Below, piece after piece: positions 43,491 through 51,447 of a stretch of 64,000 nucleotides of DNA. A program made the position numbers and the translations under genes. The DNA comes from Comamonas avium (GTDB lineage Bacteria > Pseudomonadota > Gammaproteobacteria > Burkholderiales > Burkholderiaceae_C), in assembly GCF_014836675.1 (NCBI RefSeq), contig NZ_JACSQK010000001.1, positions 492,720 through 556,719 on the forward strand, read 5' to 3'. The notes under the pieces are model-generated. The model made no database searches, was not told the origin of the DNA, and saw nothing but the letters and a program-made list of their open reading frames with translations. Position 1 is the stretch's first letter; every line of letters starts with the position of its first letter.

Positions 43491-44411
43491 ATGGATGCAG
43501 TTTTTCTTTTCGAACAGGCCCTGAACGGTCTGGGCTACGGCTTGATGCTGTTTTTGCTGGCCGCCGGGCTGACGCTGGTGTTCGGCATCATGGACACGCT
43601 CAATCTGGCCCACGGCTCAATGTTCATGGCCGGGGGGTACATCTCGGCCTCGGTGCATACGCAAACAGGCTCATTCACGCTGGCGGTTGCTGTGGGCATT
43701 GTGGCCACGGTTGCTTTGGCTGCGGTGCTAGAGGCAGTGCTGGTGCGCAAGCTCTATGTGCGTGACCACCTCTCGCAGGTGCTGGCCACCTTTGGCGTGG
43801 TCTTGGTGGCCGACGATGTGGCCAAGTACCTCTGGGGGCCATCGCCCATCATGGCACCCACGCCGTCGGCACTGTCGGGGGCGGTGCAGCTGTTCGGCTT
43901 TTTGCCATACCCCTCGTACCGGCTGCTGATACTGGCTGCAGGTCTGGGTGCTGCGCTGGCGCTTTATGCACTGGTCAATCACACGCGCCTGGGCATGTGG
44001 GTACGCGCCGGGGCATCTAACCGCGCCATGGCCCAGTGGATGGGTATTCGTGTCAACCGCGTATTTGCCGTGGTGTTTGCGGTGGGTGCGGCCCTGGCAG
44101 CGCTCGCTGGCGCGCTCTTGGCGCCCATTAGCGCGGTACAGGTGGGCATGGGCGAGAGCATTTTGATTCCCGCGCTGGTGGTCATTGTGATTGGCGGCAT
44201 TGGCTCTATCCGTGGTGCCCTGGTGGCCAGTTTGCTGGTGGGTCTGGTCGACACCGCTGGCCGCGCCTTGCTGCCACCGTTGCTGCGCGAGGTGCTCAGC
44301 CCATCTTTGGCCGCTGACATTGGCCCCGCCGTGGCCAGCATCTCCATGTATGTGCTGATGGCTGGCGTGCTGGTGTTCAAACCCTCTGGCCTGTTCCCCG
44401 CCCGTGCTTAA
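43491..44411 (+). CDS. livH: LivH-type ABC permease
   Basis: A 306-residue inner-membrane permease with eight or more helices. LNGLGYGLMLFLLAAGLTLVFGIMDTLNLAHGSMFMAGGY is the standard LivH N terminus. GIRVNRVFAVVFAVGAALAALAGALLAP includes the coupling-helix area, and IPALVVIVIGGIGSIRGALVASLLVGLVD is the conserved later signature. It pairs with LivM to form the transmembrane channel of the importer. The 152 bases to livM hold no gene that I can support. Confidence 0.94.
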   Translation: MDAVFLFEQALNGLGYGLMLFLLAAGLTLVFGIMDTLNLAHGSMFMAGGYISASVHTQTGSFTLAVAVGIVATVALAAVLEAVLVRKLYVRDHLSQVLATFGVVLVADDVAKYLWGPSPIMAPTPSALSGAVQLFGFLPYPSYRLLILAAGLGAALALYALVNHTRLGMWVRAGASNRAMAQWMGIRVNRVFAVVFAVGAALAALAGALLAPISAVQVGMGESILIPALVVIVIGGIGSIRGALVASLLVGLVDTAGRALLPPLLREVLSPSLAADIGPAVASISMYVLMAGVLVFKPSGLFPARA

Positions 44412-44563
44412 TACCGCCCCAAACAAGCCAAACCTAGCTGCCACCGCAGTGTGCAGCCTGCAGCGTTGCACCGCAAAGCCATTGCGCATGTGTGGTGGGC
44501 GCAGCAGTTTTCGCCGTCTTGGTCACCGTATGAATCACTGTATGGATTGCCGTTTTTTCTCCC

Positions 44564-45583
44564 GTGCCTGCCGTGTCTGATTCTTCCCCATCCATTTCTT
44601 CTGCACCGCCGCCACTGGCCGCCGCTGCCGTTTCCAGTCGCACCAGCTACGCGGTGCTGGCTGTTGTTGTGCTGGCACTGGCAGCCTTTCCGTGGCTTGC
44701 CCCCATGCTGGATCTGGATTACTACGTGGACTTTGTGCGCCGCATCCTCATCGTCAGCATGGCTGCGCTCAGCCTTAACTTCTTGATTGGGCGTGCCGGG
44801 CTGGTGGCCCTGGGCCATGCAGGCTTTGTGGGGGTTGGGGCCTACGCCGTGGTTGCCATGGTGGAGGGCGGCTTTCACAACGCCTGGCTCATCTGGCTGG
44901 TGGCCGCCGTGGCGGGCACTGCAGTGTCTGCACTCATGGGCCTGATTGCACTGCGCACACGGGGCGTTTACTTCCTGATGATTACGCTGGCCTTTGCCCA
45001 GATGCTGTATTACCTGGCCGTGTCGCTGCGCGCCTTTGGGGGTGACGATGGCTACAACCTCTACAGCCCGCTGCTTTTGTTCAAAGCCGAAGAGGGCGAT
45101 GTGATTGCACAGGGCAACTGGCTGTTTTACCTTGTGCTGCTGGCAGTCACCGCAGTGTTTTTGCTGTTTTCGCGCATCGAGCGTTCGTACTTTGGCCGTG
45201 CGCTGCAAGGCATTCGTGACAATGAAACACGCATGCAGGCCATGGGCTACCCCACCTTCCGCCTCAAGTTGCTGGCCTTTGCGCTGGCAGGTGGCGTTGC
45301 CAGTCTGGCCGGTGCGCTGCTGGCTACGCAAAACGGGTTTGTCAGCCCTTCACTCATGCACTGGACGCAGTCTGCGCTGCTGATCGTGATGGTGGTGGTT
45401 GGCGGCATTGGCCTGAAATGGGGCGCACCGCTGGGTGTGGTGGTGTGGGGCACGCTGGAAGAAGTACTCAAGCAAAGCACCGACTACTGGCACGCCCCCA
45501 TGGGGTTGCTGCTGATTGCCGTGGTCTTTCTGGCCCCGCGTGGGCTGTCTGCCTTGCTGGCCCCCAAGAAGGCGGGGCACTGA
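44564..45583 (+). CDS. livM: LivM-type ABC permease
   Basis: A 339-residue inner-membrane permease. After a low-complexity Ser/Ala/Pro start it has YYVDFVRRILIVSMAALSLNFLIGRAGLVALGHAGFVGVGAYA, the LivM signature. The cytoplasmic coupling region is RALQGIRDNETRMQAMGYP, and the late block is VVVGGIGLKWGAPLGVVVWGTLEEVL. The start is GTG at 44564, with another GTG three codons on as an alternative. Its stop overlaps the livG ATG by one base. It forms the channel with LivH. Confidence 0.93.
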   Translation: MPAVSDSSPSISSAPPPLAAAAVSSRTSYAVLAVVVLALAAFPWLAPMLDLDYYVDFVRRILIVSMAALSLNFLIGRAGLVALGHAGFVGVGAYAVVAMVEGGFHNAWLIWLVAAVAGTAVSALMGLIALRTRGVYFLMITLAFAQMLYYLAVSLRAFGGDDGYNLYSPLLLFKAEEGDVIAQGNWLFYLVLLAVTAVFLLFSRIERSYFGRALQGIRDNETRMQAMGYPTFRLKLLAFALAGGVASLAGALLATQNGFVSPSLMHWTQSALLIVMVVVGGIGLKWGAPLGVVVWGTLEEVLKQSTDYWHAPMGLLLIAVVFLAPRGLSALLAPKKAGH

Positions 45584-46380
45584 TGCTGCGCATACAAGGC
45601 CTGCTCAAACGCTTTGGCGCACTGACCGCCACCGACCATGTCGATCTGGACGTGCGCCCCGGAGAAATTCACGCCCTCATTGGCCCCAATGGCGCTGGCA
45701 AATCCACGCTGGTGCATCTGATCTCGGGCCTGCTGCCCGCAGACGGCGGCTCAATCGAGCTCGATGGGCAAGAGTTGATTAACCAGCCCCCGCACCAGCG
45801 CGTGGCCGCAGGCCTGTCGCGCTGCTTTCAGATAACCAGCATCTTTGCGCAGCTGACCGTGGCAGAAAACCTGCTGCTGGCTGTGCAAGCGCACCACAGC
45901 AACAGCTTTCGCTGGTTCAAGCAGCGTGACAAAGATGCCCAGCTCAAAACGCTGGCCTGGGATTTGGCCCAGCGCGTGCAACTGCAAGAGCGCTGGAACA
46001 CGGTGGCAGGCACCTTGCCCCACGGCGCGCAGCGCAAGCTGGATGTGGCCCTGGCCATTGCCGCCAGCCCCAAACTCTTGCTGCTGGACGAACCCATGGC
46101 TGGCATGGGCCCCGCAGAATCGGCCGAAATGCTTGAACTTATTGAGCAATTGCGCCGCAGCGATGCCGGGCGCATGGCCATCTTGCTCATAGAGCACGAT
46201 ATGGACGCCGTGTTCCAGCTGGCAGACCGCATCACCGTGCTGGTCTACGGCAAAGTGCTTGCCCAGGGCAGCGCGGCAGAGATTCAGGCCGACCCCCGTG
46301 TGCAGGCCGTGTACCTGGGGCAAGAAGAAGATGCACACCACCCAGAACCAGCAGCACAACAAGCAGAGGGCACGGTATGA
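45583..46380 (+). CDS. livG: LivG-type ABC ATPase
   Basis: A 265-residue nucleotide-binding subunit. Walker A is GPNGAGKST (about residues 34-42), the Q-loop is QITSIFAQLTVAENLLL, the signature appears in its LivG form LPHGAQRKLDVALAIAASP, and Walker B is LLLLDEPMAGMGPAE. The H-loop is LIEHDMDAVFQLADRITVL. The ATG overlaps the livM stop (TGATG), and the livG stop overlaps livF by four bases. It forms the ATPase heterodimer with LivF. Confidence 0.94.
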   Translation: MLRIQGLLKRFGALTATDHVDLDVRPGEIHALIGPNGAGKSTLVHLISGLLPADGGSIELDGQELINQPPHQRVAAGLSRCFQITSIFAQLTVAENLLLAVQAHHSNSFRWFKQRDKDAQLKTLAWDLAQRVQLQERWNTVAGTLPHGAQRKLDVALAIAASPKLLLLDEPMAGMGPAESAEMLELIEQLRRSDAGRMAILLIEHDMDAVFQLADRITVLVYGKVLAQGSAAEIQADPRVQAVYLGQEEDAHHPEPAAQQAEGTV

Positions 46381-47138
46381 GCACCCACAGCGAAACCGGC
46401 ACACCTTTGCTGGAAGTGCGCGGCATTGAAGCGGGCTACGGCGCCAGTCAGGTGCTGTTTGGTGTGAGCCTGACCATTGAGCCGCACCAGGTCGTCAGCC
46501 TGATGGGGCGCAACGGCATGGGCAAATCCACCACCATCAAATGCATCACCGGTGCGCTGCCCGTGCGCAAAGGGCAGATCTTGTTTGAGGGGCGCGATAT
46601 CACCAATCTGCCCGCCGACGCCATTGCGCGGCTGGGCATTGCCATCGTCCCCGAAGGGCGGCAGTGCTTTCCCAACCTCACGGTGCGTGAGCATCTGGTG
46701 GCCTTTGCTCGCCATCCATCACGTCCACCTGCCAAGTCACCAGCAGCAGCGCTGCCTGCACAGGCTGCACAGGCTGCACCTTGGGATTTGGCCAGAATTT
46801 ATGAGCTGTTCCCCCGCCTCAAAGAGCGTGAGCACCATATGGGCAATCAATTGTCTGGTGGCGAGCAGCAAATGCTGGCGATTGGGCGGGCCTTATCGAC
46901 GAATCCCAAGCTGTTGATTTTGGATGAGGCAACCGAAGGGCTGGCTCCGGTGATTCGGGAAGAGATCTGGAAGTGTTTGCAGCAGTTGAAGGCTGAGGGC
47001 CAGACGGTTCTGGTTGTAGACAAGTATTTATTTCAAATATCAAAAATAGCTGAAAAACACGCTATTTTTGAAAAAGGAAAAATCATCTGGAATGGGTGTT
47101 CAATTCAATTGGAAGACAATTTATGGCATCTCCAATAG
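46377..47138 (+). CDS. livF: LivF-type ABC ATPase with AT-rich 3' end
   Basis: A 253-residue nucleotide-binding subunit. Walker A is GRNGMGKST (about residues 42-50), the signature is QLSGGEQQMLAIGRAL, and Walker B is LLILDEATEGLAP. The insert between about 120 and 140 (PAKSPAAALPAQAAQAAP) is unusual. From about 47015 the codons change abruptly to AT-rich ones. The protein sequence there (ISKIAEKHAIFEKGKIIWNG) still resembles LivF, but the usual YLGV-type tail is absent. This region also holds a perfect 10-base inverted repeat at 47041-47070. It is the last gene of the importer operon. Confidence 0.9.
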   Translation: MSTHSETGTPLLEVRGIEAGYGASQVLFGVSLTIEPHQVVSLMGRNGMGKSTTIKCITGALPVRKGQILFEGRDITNLPADAIARLGIAIVPEGRQCFPNLTVREHLVAFARHPSRPPAKSPAAALPAQAAQAAPWDLARIYELFPRLKEREHHMGNQLSGGEQQMLAIGRALSTNPKLLILDEATEGLAPVIREEIWKCLQQLKAEGQTVLVVDKYLFQISKIAEKHAIFEKGKIIWNGCSIQLEDNLWHLQ

Positions 47139-47254
47139 AGCAGAAATCACATCCCATTTATCTTGATAAAGGCATTGATGCCTGTCTTGCACATCAGCAA
47201 AACTATCGTCAGCGATGATTCCTATTCTGTTGGATACAGCTCATAGCAAAAAAG

Positions 47255-47959
47255 ATGAAAACAATTAAAACCGCCATCATCATCGCCGGTGGCTCCGGCA
47301 TGGGCGCAGCCGCTGCCCGCAAACTTGCTGCTGACGGTTACCACGTCGGCATTCTTTCCTCGTCTGGCAAAGGCGAAGCGCTGGCCCTGGAGCTGGGTGG
47401 CGTGGGCGTTACCGGCAGCAACCAGAATCAGGCAGATATTCAAAAGCTGGCCGATCTGGTGATGCAGTGCTGGGGCCGGGTGGATGTGCTGGTGAACTCA
47501 GCTGGCAAAGGGCCGCGAGCGCCCATTCTGGAATTGACCGATGCCGACTGGCATGCAGGACTGGATGCTTACCTGCTCAACATCGTGCGCGCAGCGCGGG
47601 TGGTAACGCCCATCATGGTCAAGCAGGGTGGCGGGGCGATTGTCAATATCTCAACCGCATGGGCGTTTGAGCCGGCGGATTTGTTCCCCACCTCTGCCGT
47701 GTCGCGCGCGGGGCTGGCCAGCTTTACCAAACTGTTTGTGGATGAGTACGGCCGCCACAACGTGCGCATGAACAATGTGCTGCCGGGCTGGATCAACAGC
47801 CTGCCCGAAAAAGAAGAGCGCCGCGCCGCCGTGCCCATGCAGCGTTACGGCACGGTGCAAGAAATTGCCGCAACCATTGCCTTTTTGGCCAGTGAAGGCG
47901 GCGCATATATCAACGGCCAGAACATTCGGGTGGATGGCGGCTTGATGCGCTCGGTTTAA
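47255..47959 (+). CDS. SDR-family protein with altered catalytic residues
   Basis: A 234-residue Rossmann-fold short-chain dehydrogenase/reductase-like protein. The cofactor loop reads AGGSGMGAAAA, the NNAG-equivalent is NSAGKG, and the conserved Ser is in IVNISTAWAF. Where the family has Y-x-x-x-K this protein reads SAVSRAGL: Tyr is replaced by Ser and Lys by Arg, so the usual redox chemistry is unlikely. C-terminal NVLPGWINSLPE and YINGQNIRVDGGLMRS are normal. It lies 116 bases after livF across an AT-rich gap. It may be a binding protein or a different type of enzyme. Confidence 0.85.
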   Translation: MKTIKTAIIIAGGSGMGAAAARKLAADGYHVGILSSSGKGEALALELGGVGVTGSNQNQADIQKLADLVMQCWGRVDVLVNSAGKGPRAPILELTDADWHAGLDAYLLNIVRAARVVTPIMVKQGGGAIVNISTAWAFEPADLFPTSAVSRAGLASFTKLFVDEYGRHNVRMNNVLPGWINSLPEKEERRAAVPMQRYGTVQEIAATIAFLASEGGAYINGQNIRVDGGLMRSV

Positions 47960-48069
47960 GCGCTGCAGATTGCTTGGTTCGCCGCAGCCAGAGCGAGGCT
48001 GCGGTGCTTGCAGTGGCAACTAAAACGGCAGCGGCAGACATTGGTCATTGCCAGTACTGATTAATTAAT

Positions 48070-48147
48070 GAGCACTTAGTGCTTGCCCCTGCTTGTTTTC
48101 AGCATGTTTTATATCTAAGAACAAGCACTGGTAAGCGCTGATAGCTC
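48070..48147. repeat. Long imperfect palindromic intergenic repeat
   Basis: GAGCACTTAGTGCTTGCCCC with TGCTTGTT on the left pairs imperfectly with AACAAGCACTGGTAAGCGC and TGATAGCTC on the right. The loop TTTTCAGCATG resembles the CTTGTTTTCAGATA part of the element at 25042, and the outer core matches the 7378 element. It is one member of a family scattered in this genome. Confidence 0.6.
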
Positions 48148-48210
48148 ACTTTATAAGAAGTCTGCTCTTTAATGCACCAAAGGCTTGTTGCAGGTTACGT
48201 GTTTGCAAAA

Positions 48211-48266
48211 GTGCATGGGTGCATGGGTGCATGGGTGCATGGGTGCATGGGTGCATGGGTGCATGC
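48211..48266. repeat. 8-base tandem repeat, seven units
   Basis: Seven head-to-tail GTGCATGG units (the last ends in C), non-coding. It is a likely variable-number tandem repeat. Confidence 0.9.
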
Positions 48267-48453
48267 ATGCGTGAATGCGTACGTGACTGTGCAACTGTAA
48301 AAAAGCGCGGTAGCGCAACCGCGCTGCGCAGCCGCCAGCTTCTCGCCACCTATCTGTTCTGCACGCCGGGCCGATCACAGGCACTAGAAACAAGAACATG
48401 GCTGGTGCTCGGCAAACCAGCAATGTGTGCGCAGTGGCTGGCGTTGCTGGCGC

Positions 48454-49023
48454 TTAACTGGGTTGCTGCGGGCTGTTGCGCTGGTCCACGATGCTGGTGA
48501 GCAGGTGCAACTGCTCGCGCTGCAGTGCAATCAGCTCGTTCCACTGGTTGTTTTGCAGCTGGTCGATTTTGTCGTGCAGCATCATGATTTCAAGCTCTGC
48601 TTTGAGGTTGACTTCGTAGTCATGTGCACTGTGTGCGCGGTCTTTGTCGGCCTGGCGGTTTTGCGCCATCAAGATGACGGGGGCCTGTATGGCGGCCAGC
48701 ATGGACAGCACCAGATTGAGCAAAATAAAGGGGTAGGGGTCAAAAGTGTGACCCTGCCACGCCAGTAGCAGCACGTTGGCGCTGACCCAGAGCAGCATGG
48801 TGACGACAAACAGGATCACAAACTTCCACGAGCCGCCAAAGCCCGCAACGGCATCAGCGGCGCGCTCGCCAAAGGTGCTTTGCGCGCGGTCCAGATCCTG
48901 GATGATGTTGCGCGAAATATGTCGGCGGTGGGTGATGTGCTCTACCACCTTGCGGGCGCGGACATCAAGTTGATTCAGTGAATCGGTAGGCTGGGCAGAA
49001 GGCGCAGTGTCTTTGCTGTGCAT
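48454..49023 (-). CDS. DUF1003 domain membrane protein
   Basis: A 189-residue protein with the DUF1003 block: DAVAGFGGSWKFVILFVVTMLLWVSANVLLL, then DPYPFILLNLVLSMLAAIQAPVILMAQNRQADKDR. It has two membrane helices, and a C-terminal coiled part (LKAELEIMMLHDKIDQLQ) faces the cytoplasm. AGGA lies ten bases before the ATG at 49023; 28 further codons are open upstream but lack family similarity. The function of the domain is not known. It stands alone between the repeat region and the recombinase gene. Confidence 0.9.
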   Translation of the reverse strand: MHSKDTAPSAQPTDSLNQLDVRARKVVEHITHRRHISRNIIQDLDRAQSTFGERAADAVAGFGGSWKFVILFVVTMLLWVSANVLLLAWQGHTFDPYPFILLNLVLSMLAAIQAPVILMAQNRQADKDRAHSAHDYEVNLKAELEIMMLHDKIDQLQNNQWNELIALQREQLHLLTSIVDQRNSPQQPS

Positions 49024-49132
49024 GAAGATTCGTCCTAGGTGCGCGGTGGCTGAAAAGGTGCCCGGCTTGTGCGTGCAGTGCAGCGAGGGCGGGCGGGCAC
49101 AGCGCACATGCTAGAGCCGGGCTGGTGATAGA

Positions 49133-50206
49133 TCAATCGTCATCCATCAAATGGGCGGCCTGGTTGTGAATGACAGATTCCGCCCGAAAGTAGCCCAGCA
49201 CCGTGGCCACGCTCTGGTGGCCAGTGAGTGCCATGGTTTCAGCCAGCGGCACATTGCGTTTGCCCGCTTCGGTCACAAAACCAGAGCGCAGCGAGTGCGC
49301 AGAAAAATCACCTTCTACCCCGGCCAGCGCGCAGCGCTCTTTGACGATGGTGCGCACAGCAGGCGCTTGCAGCGGCTCTCCCAGATGGCCGCCCTTGCGA
49401 ATGCGCCTGAAGATGGCTCCTTCAGTAATACCGCTGGCAGCCAGCCATGCACTCAAAGCCTTGCCCGCTGCGCCCAGCACGGGTTTGGTGTTTTCAGGCA
49501 AATCTGCGCCAGTCTGGTTGGTTTTGGAGACGGCCAGCTCGTACAGAAACTGCTCGGGGCCAATGCGCCGGAGAAACTGCATGTCGGCGTTGCTCACTTC
49601 TGAGCGGCGGCGGCCACCGCTGCTCCATGCAAACAAGAGCAATGCGCGGTCGCGCTGACCGCGCAGGCTGTCGTCACAGGTGGCCAGCAGTTGCTGCAGT
49701 ACATCTTTGGTAATGGCCGCTTTCTTTTGCGTGCGCTCGCCACGCTTGGCGTAGGCCTTGCGCGTGCGCGAGAGCAGCTCGCGCACTTTTTCATCGTGGC
49801 AAGGGTTGGCCAAGCCACGGTTTTGGTGTGCTTTGCTCATCACCGCAATGCGGTGCACCAGCGTGTTGTGGCTGGGAGCACCCAGCCTGGCTTTGCAGCC
49901 AGATTGCACCAGCGCAGCATCAATCGACGGTGGCAACTCGCAGCGCAGCCCATAGGGCGTGCTGCGCTGGGCGTGGTCGGCAATGAACAGCAGCACGGTA
50001 TCTACCGGCAAGGGCAGGGCAATGGCTTTTGCCATGCGGAACTGGTGCCAGCCAGCCCAGTAGCGCATGGCACTTTGGTAGCTGCGCACCGTGTTTTCGG
50101 CTTCACCTTCTCTGAGAAGCTCGCGCAGGGCATTGAGCGTGCTGTGGCTCAGCTGCGTGAGTGTTTTTTCAGCAGATTGCGTAGCCAGTGCATTTTCATC
50201 CAGCAT
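49133..50206 (-). CDS. Tyrosine-type site-specific recombinase
   Basis: A 357-residue recombinase with a complete-looking active site. The N-terminal SAM-like domain (LREGEAENTVRSYQSAMRYWAGWH) is followed by the catalytic domain. The first Arg is in SSGGRRRSEV, the H-x-x-R box is FSAHSLRSGF, and the last His and Tyr are in ALTGHQSVATVLGYFR. It is divergent from the KfrA-like gene across an AT-rich 113-base gap with two dyads. It may be the integrase of a degraded element, or a plasmid-type resolvase. I found no matching attachment repeats. Confidence 0.9.
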   Translation of the reverse strand: MLDENALATQSAEKTLTQLSHSTLNALRELLREGEAENTVRSYQSAMRYWAGWHQFRMAKAIALPLPVDTVLLFIADHAQRSTPYGLRCELPPSIDAALVQSGCKARLGAPSHNTLVHRIAVMSKAHQNRGLANPCHDEKVRELLSRTRKAYAKRGERTQKKAAITKDVLQQLLATCDDSLRGQRDRALLLFAWSSGGRRRSEVSNADMQFLRRIGPEQFLYELAVSKTNQTGADLPENTKPVLGAAGKALSAWLAASGITEGAIFRRIRKGGHLGEPLQAPAVRTIVKERCALAGVEGDFSAHSLRSGFVTEAGKRNVPLAETMALTGHQSVATVLGYFRAESVIHNQAAHLMDDD

Positions 50207-50255
50207 ATGTTGTATTTTTTCTATGTTACGTATTAAATACTACATGCTATGTATG

Positions 50256-50302
50256 TTGTTATATAATAATATTTAACAACTCGCGATAACAATCTCTTAT
50301 CG
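50256..50302. promoter_or_regulatory. Two dyads in the recombinase/KfrA-like divergent promoter
   Basis: TTGTTA-N12-TAACAA at 50256-50279 and CGATAA-N7-TTATCG at 50284-50302, in an AT-rich gap. KfrA proteins are autorepressors, so these are plausible operators for the gene that begins 18 bases later. Confidence 0.5.
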
Positions 50303-50319
50303 ATGGTAATCTAATTCCT

Positions 50320-51312
50320 ATGCAATCCATAGCAACCAAAACGCCGCGTGGCATTCAAGAAGCCGATGTCTGGGCCGCCGCCGACGCGCTGCTGGCCGAA
50401 GGGCAGAAACCCACCATCGAAAAAGTGCGCATGCACATGGGCAGAGGCTCGCCCAACACCGTGGCTCCCATGCTGGACGCCTGGTTCAGCACTTTGGGCT
50501 CGCGCCTGGGCTTGAACCAGCAAACGCAGACACTGCGCAACTCGGTGCCCGATGAGGTGCTGGAGGCTGCGCAGTCTTTATGGGGCAGCGCGCTGCAGCA
50601 TGCGCAAGAAGCGGCAGAGCAATCGCTTCAAGAGCGCGAGCAGGCGGCTGCCGCTGCCCAAGCCAGACTGGAGTTGCTGCAGGCCAAACTGCAGCAAAGA
50701 GAAGAGGGCTTGCTACAGCAAAAAAGTGCGATGGATGCCGCGCTGGCGCTGGCGCACGCGCAGCGAGAAGATTTGTCGCGCCGCCTCGATGAGATGCAGC
50801 AGCAGCTGACTGAGCGCGACCAAGGGCTGGAGAAACTGCGCCAGGAGAGCCAGGAGCAGCGCAAAGCCCAAGAAGCTTTGCGCGATCAGCACTCCCGCGA
50901 GCTGGATGCCGCCATGCAGGAGCGCCAGCGTCTGGCAGAACAATTTGCAGGCAATGAACGTCGCATGCTGGCCGACCTGGACCGCAGCCGCCAAGAAACG
51001 GAAAAAGCCAAAAAGCTGCAAATTGATGCAGAACGCAGTGCCGCAGCCCGCTACGAAGACCTGCACGCACGTTATCTGCACAGCGAAGAAGAACTGCTGG
51101 GCGCTCGCGCAGGCCAGCTGAATCTGCAGCAAGCGCTGGACGTGGCCAACGAGCGTGTGGCCGAGATGAAAAAGTTACTGGAGCTGAAGACGCAAGCTGC
51201 AAGCGGGCAGACGGTCACCGTTCAGGAGCTGCCTGCAGACAAGCTGCGCACCAGCCGGTCATTGCAGCGCCGTGCTTTGTCTCAGCGCTCCCTGCGCATG
51301 CCCCGGAAATAA
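50320..51312 (+). CDS. KfrA-like DNA-binding coiled-coil protein
   Basis: A 330-residue protein with an N-terminal KfrA-type DNA-binding domain (residues about 10-60: GIQEADVWAAADALLAEGQKPTIEKVRMHMGRGSPNTVAPML). A very long coiled coil fills about residues 85-290 (rich in E, Q, A, L and R), and the C-terminal tail is basic. KfrA homologues on plasmids are autoregulators that also support segregation through filament-like assembly. Here it is chromosomal and divergent from a tyrosine recombinase, which suggests a relic of an integrated element. A 9-base-stem hairpin follows at 51373-51403. Confidence 0.85.
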   Translation: MQSIATKTPRGIQEADVWAAADALLAEGQKPTIEKVRMHMGRGSPNTVAPMLDAWFSTLGSRLGLNQQTQTLRNSVPDEVLEAAQSLWGSALQHAQEAAEQSLQEREQAAAAAQARLELLQAKLQQREEGLLQQKSAMDAALALAHAQREDLSRRLDEMQQQLTERDQGLEKLRQESQEQRKAQEALRDQHSRELDAAMQERQRLAEQFAGNERRMLADLDRSRQETEKAKKLQIDAERSAAARYEDLHARYLHSEEELLGARAGQLNLQQALDVANERVAEMKKLLELKTQAASGQTVTVQELPADKLRTSRSLQRRALSQRSLRMPRK

Positions 51313-51372
51313 AACACCCCTTCAATGCCTTGACTGATCGGTGTTGCCAGAGCATTACGGCCAGCACAGCTG

Positions 51373-51403
51373 GGTTTGCCTGTTTAAATAAAGTAGGCAA
51401 ACC
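51373..51403. terminator. Hairpin between convergent genes
   Basis: GGTTTGCCT and AGGCAAACC form a perfect 9-base stem around a 13-base AT-rich loop, between the KfrA-like gene and the DUF2325 gene. There is no strong T-run, so terminator function is tentative. Confidence 0.5.
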
Positions 51404-51447
51404 TGCTGCAGAAGGCTTTGCGTTGCCGTGCAATGAAAACTTCAAGC

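Larger units (their letters stand above)
47960..48453. other. Intergenic repeat-rich region
   Basis: No supportable gene. It contains a palindromic element (48070-48147) and an 8-base tandem repeat (48211-48266), listed separately. Translations across the tandem repeat are low-complexity His/Ala/Pro/Met strings and are not real proteins. Confidence 0.7.

Noticed and set aside
48146-48500. Frames across the GTGCATGG repeat encoding His/Met/Ala/Pro strings
   Set aside because: They are translations of the 8-base tandem repeat and have no coding signature.
51405-51440. A second CGCAAAGCC on the minus strand resembling the GEMM riboswitch core
   Set aside because: It lacks the GNRA hairpin and CCGG element, and lies downstream of the DUF2325 gene, so it is a chance match.
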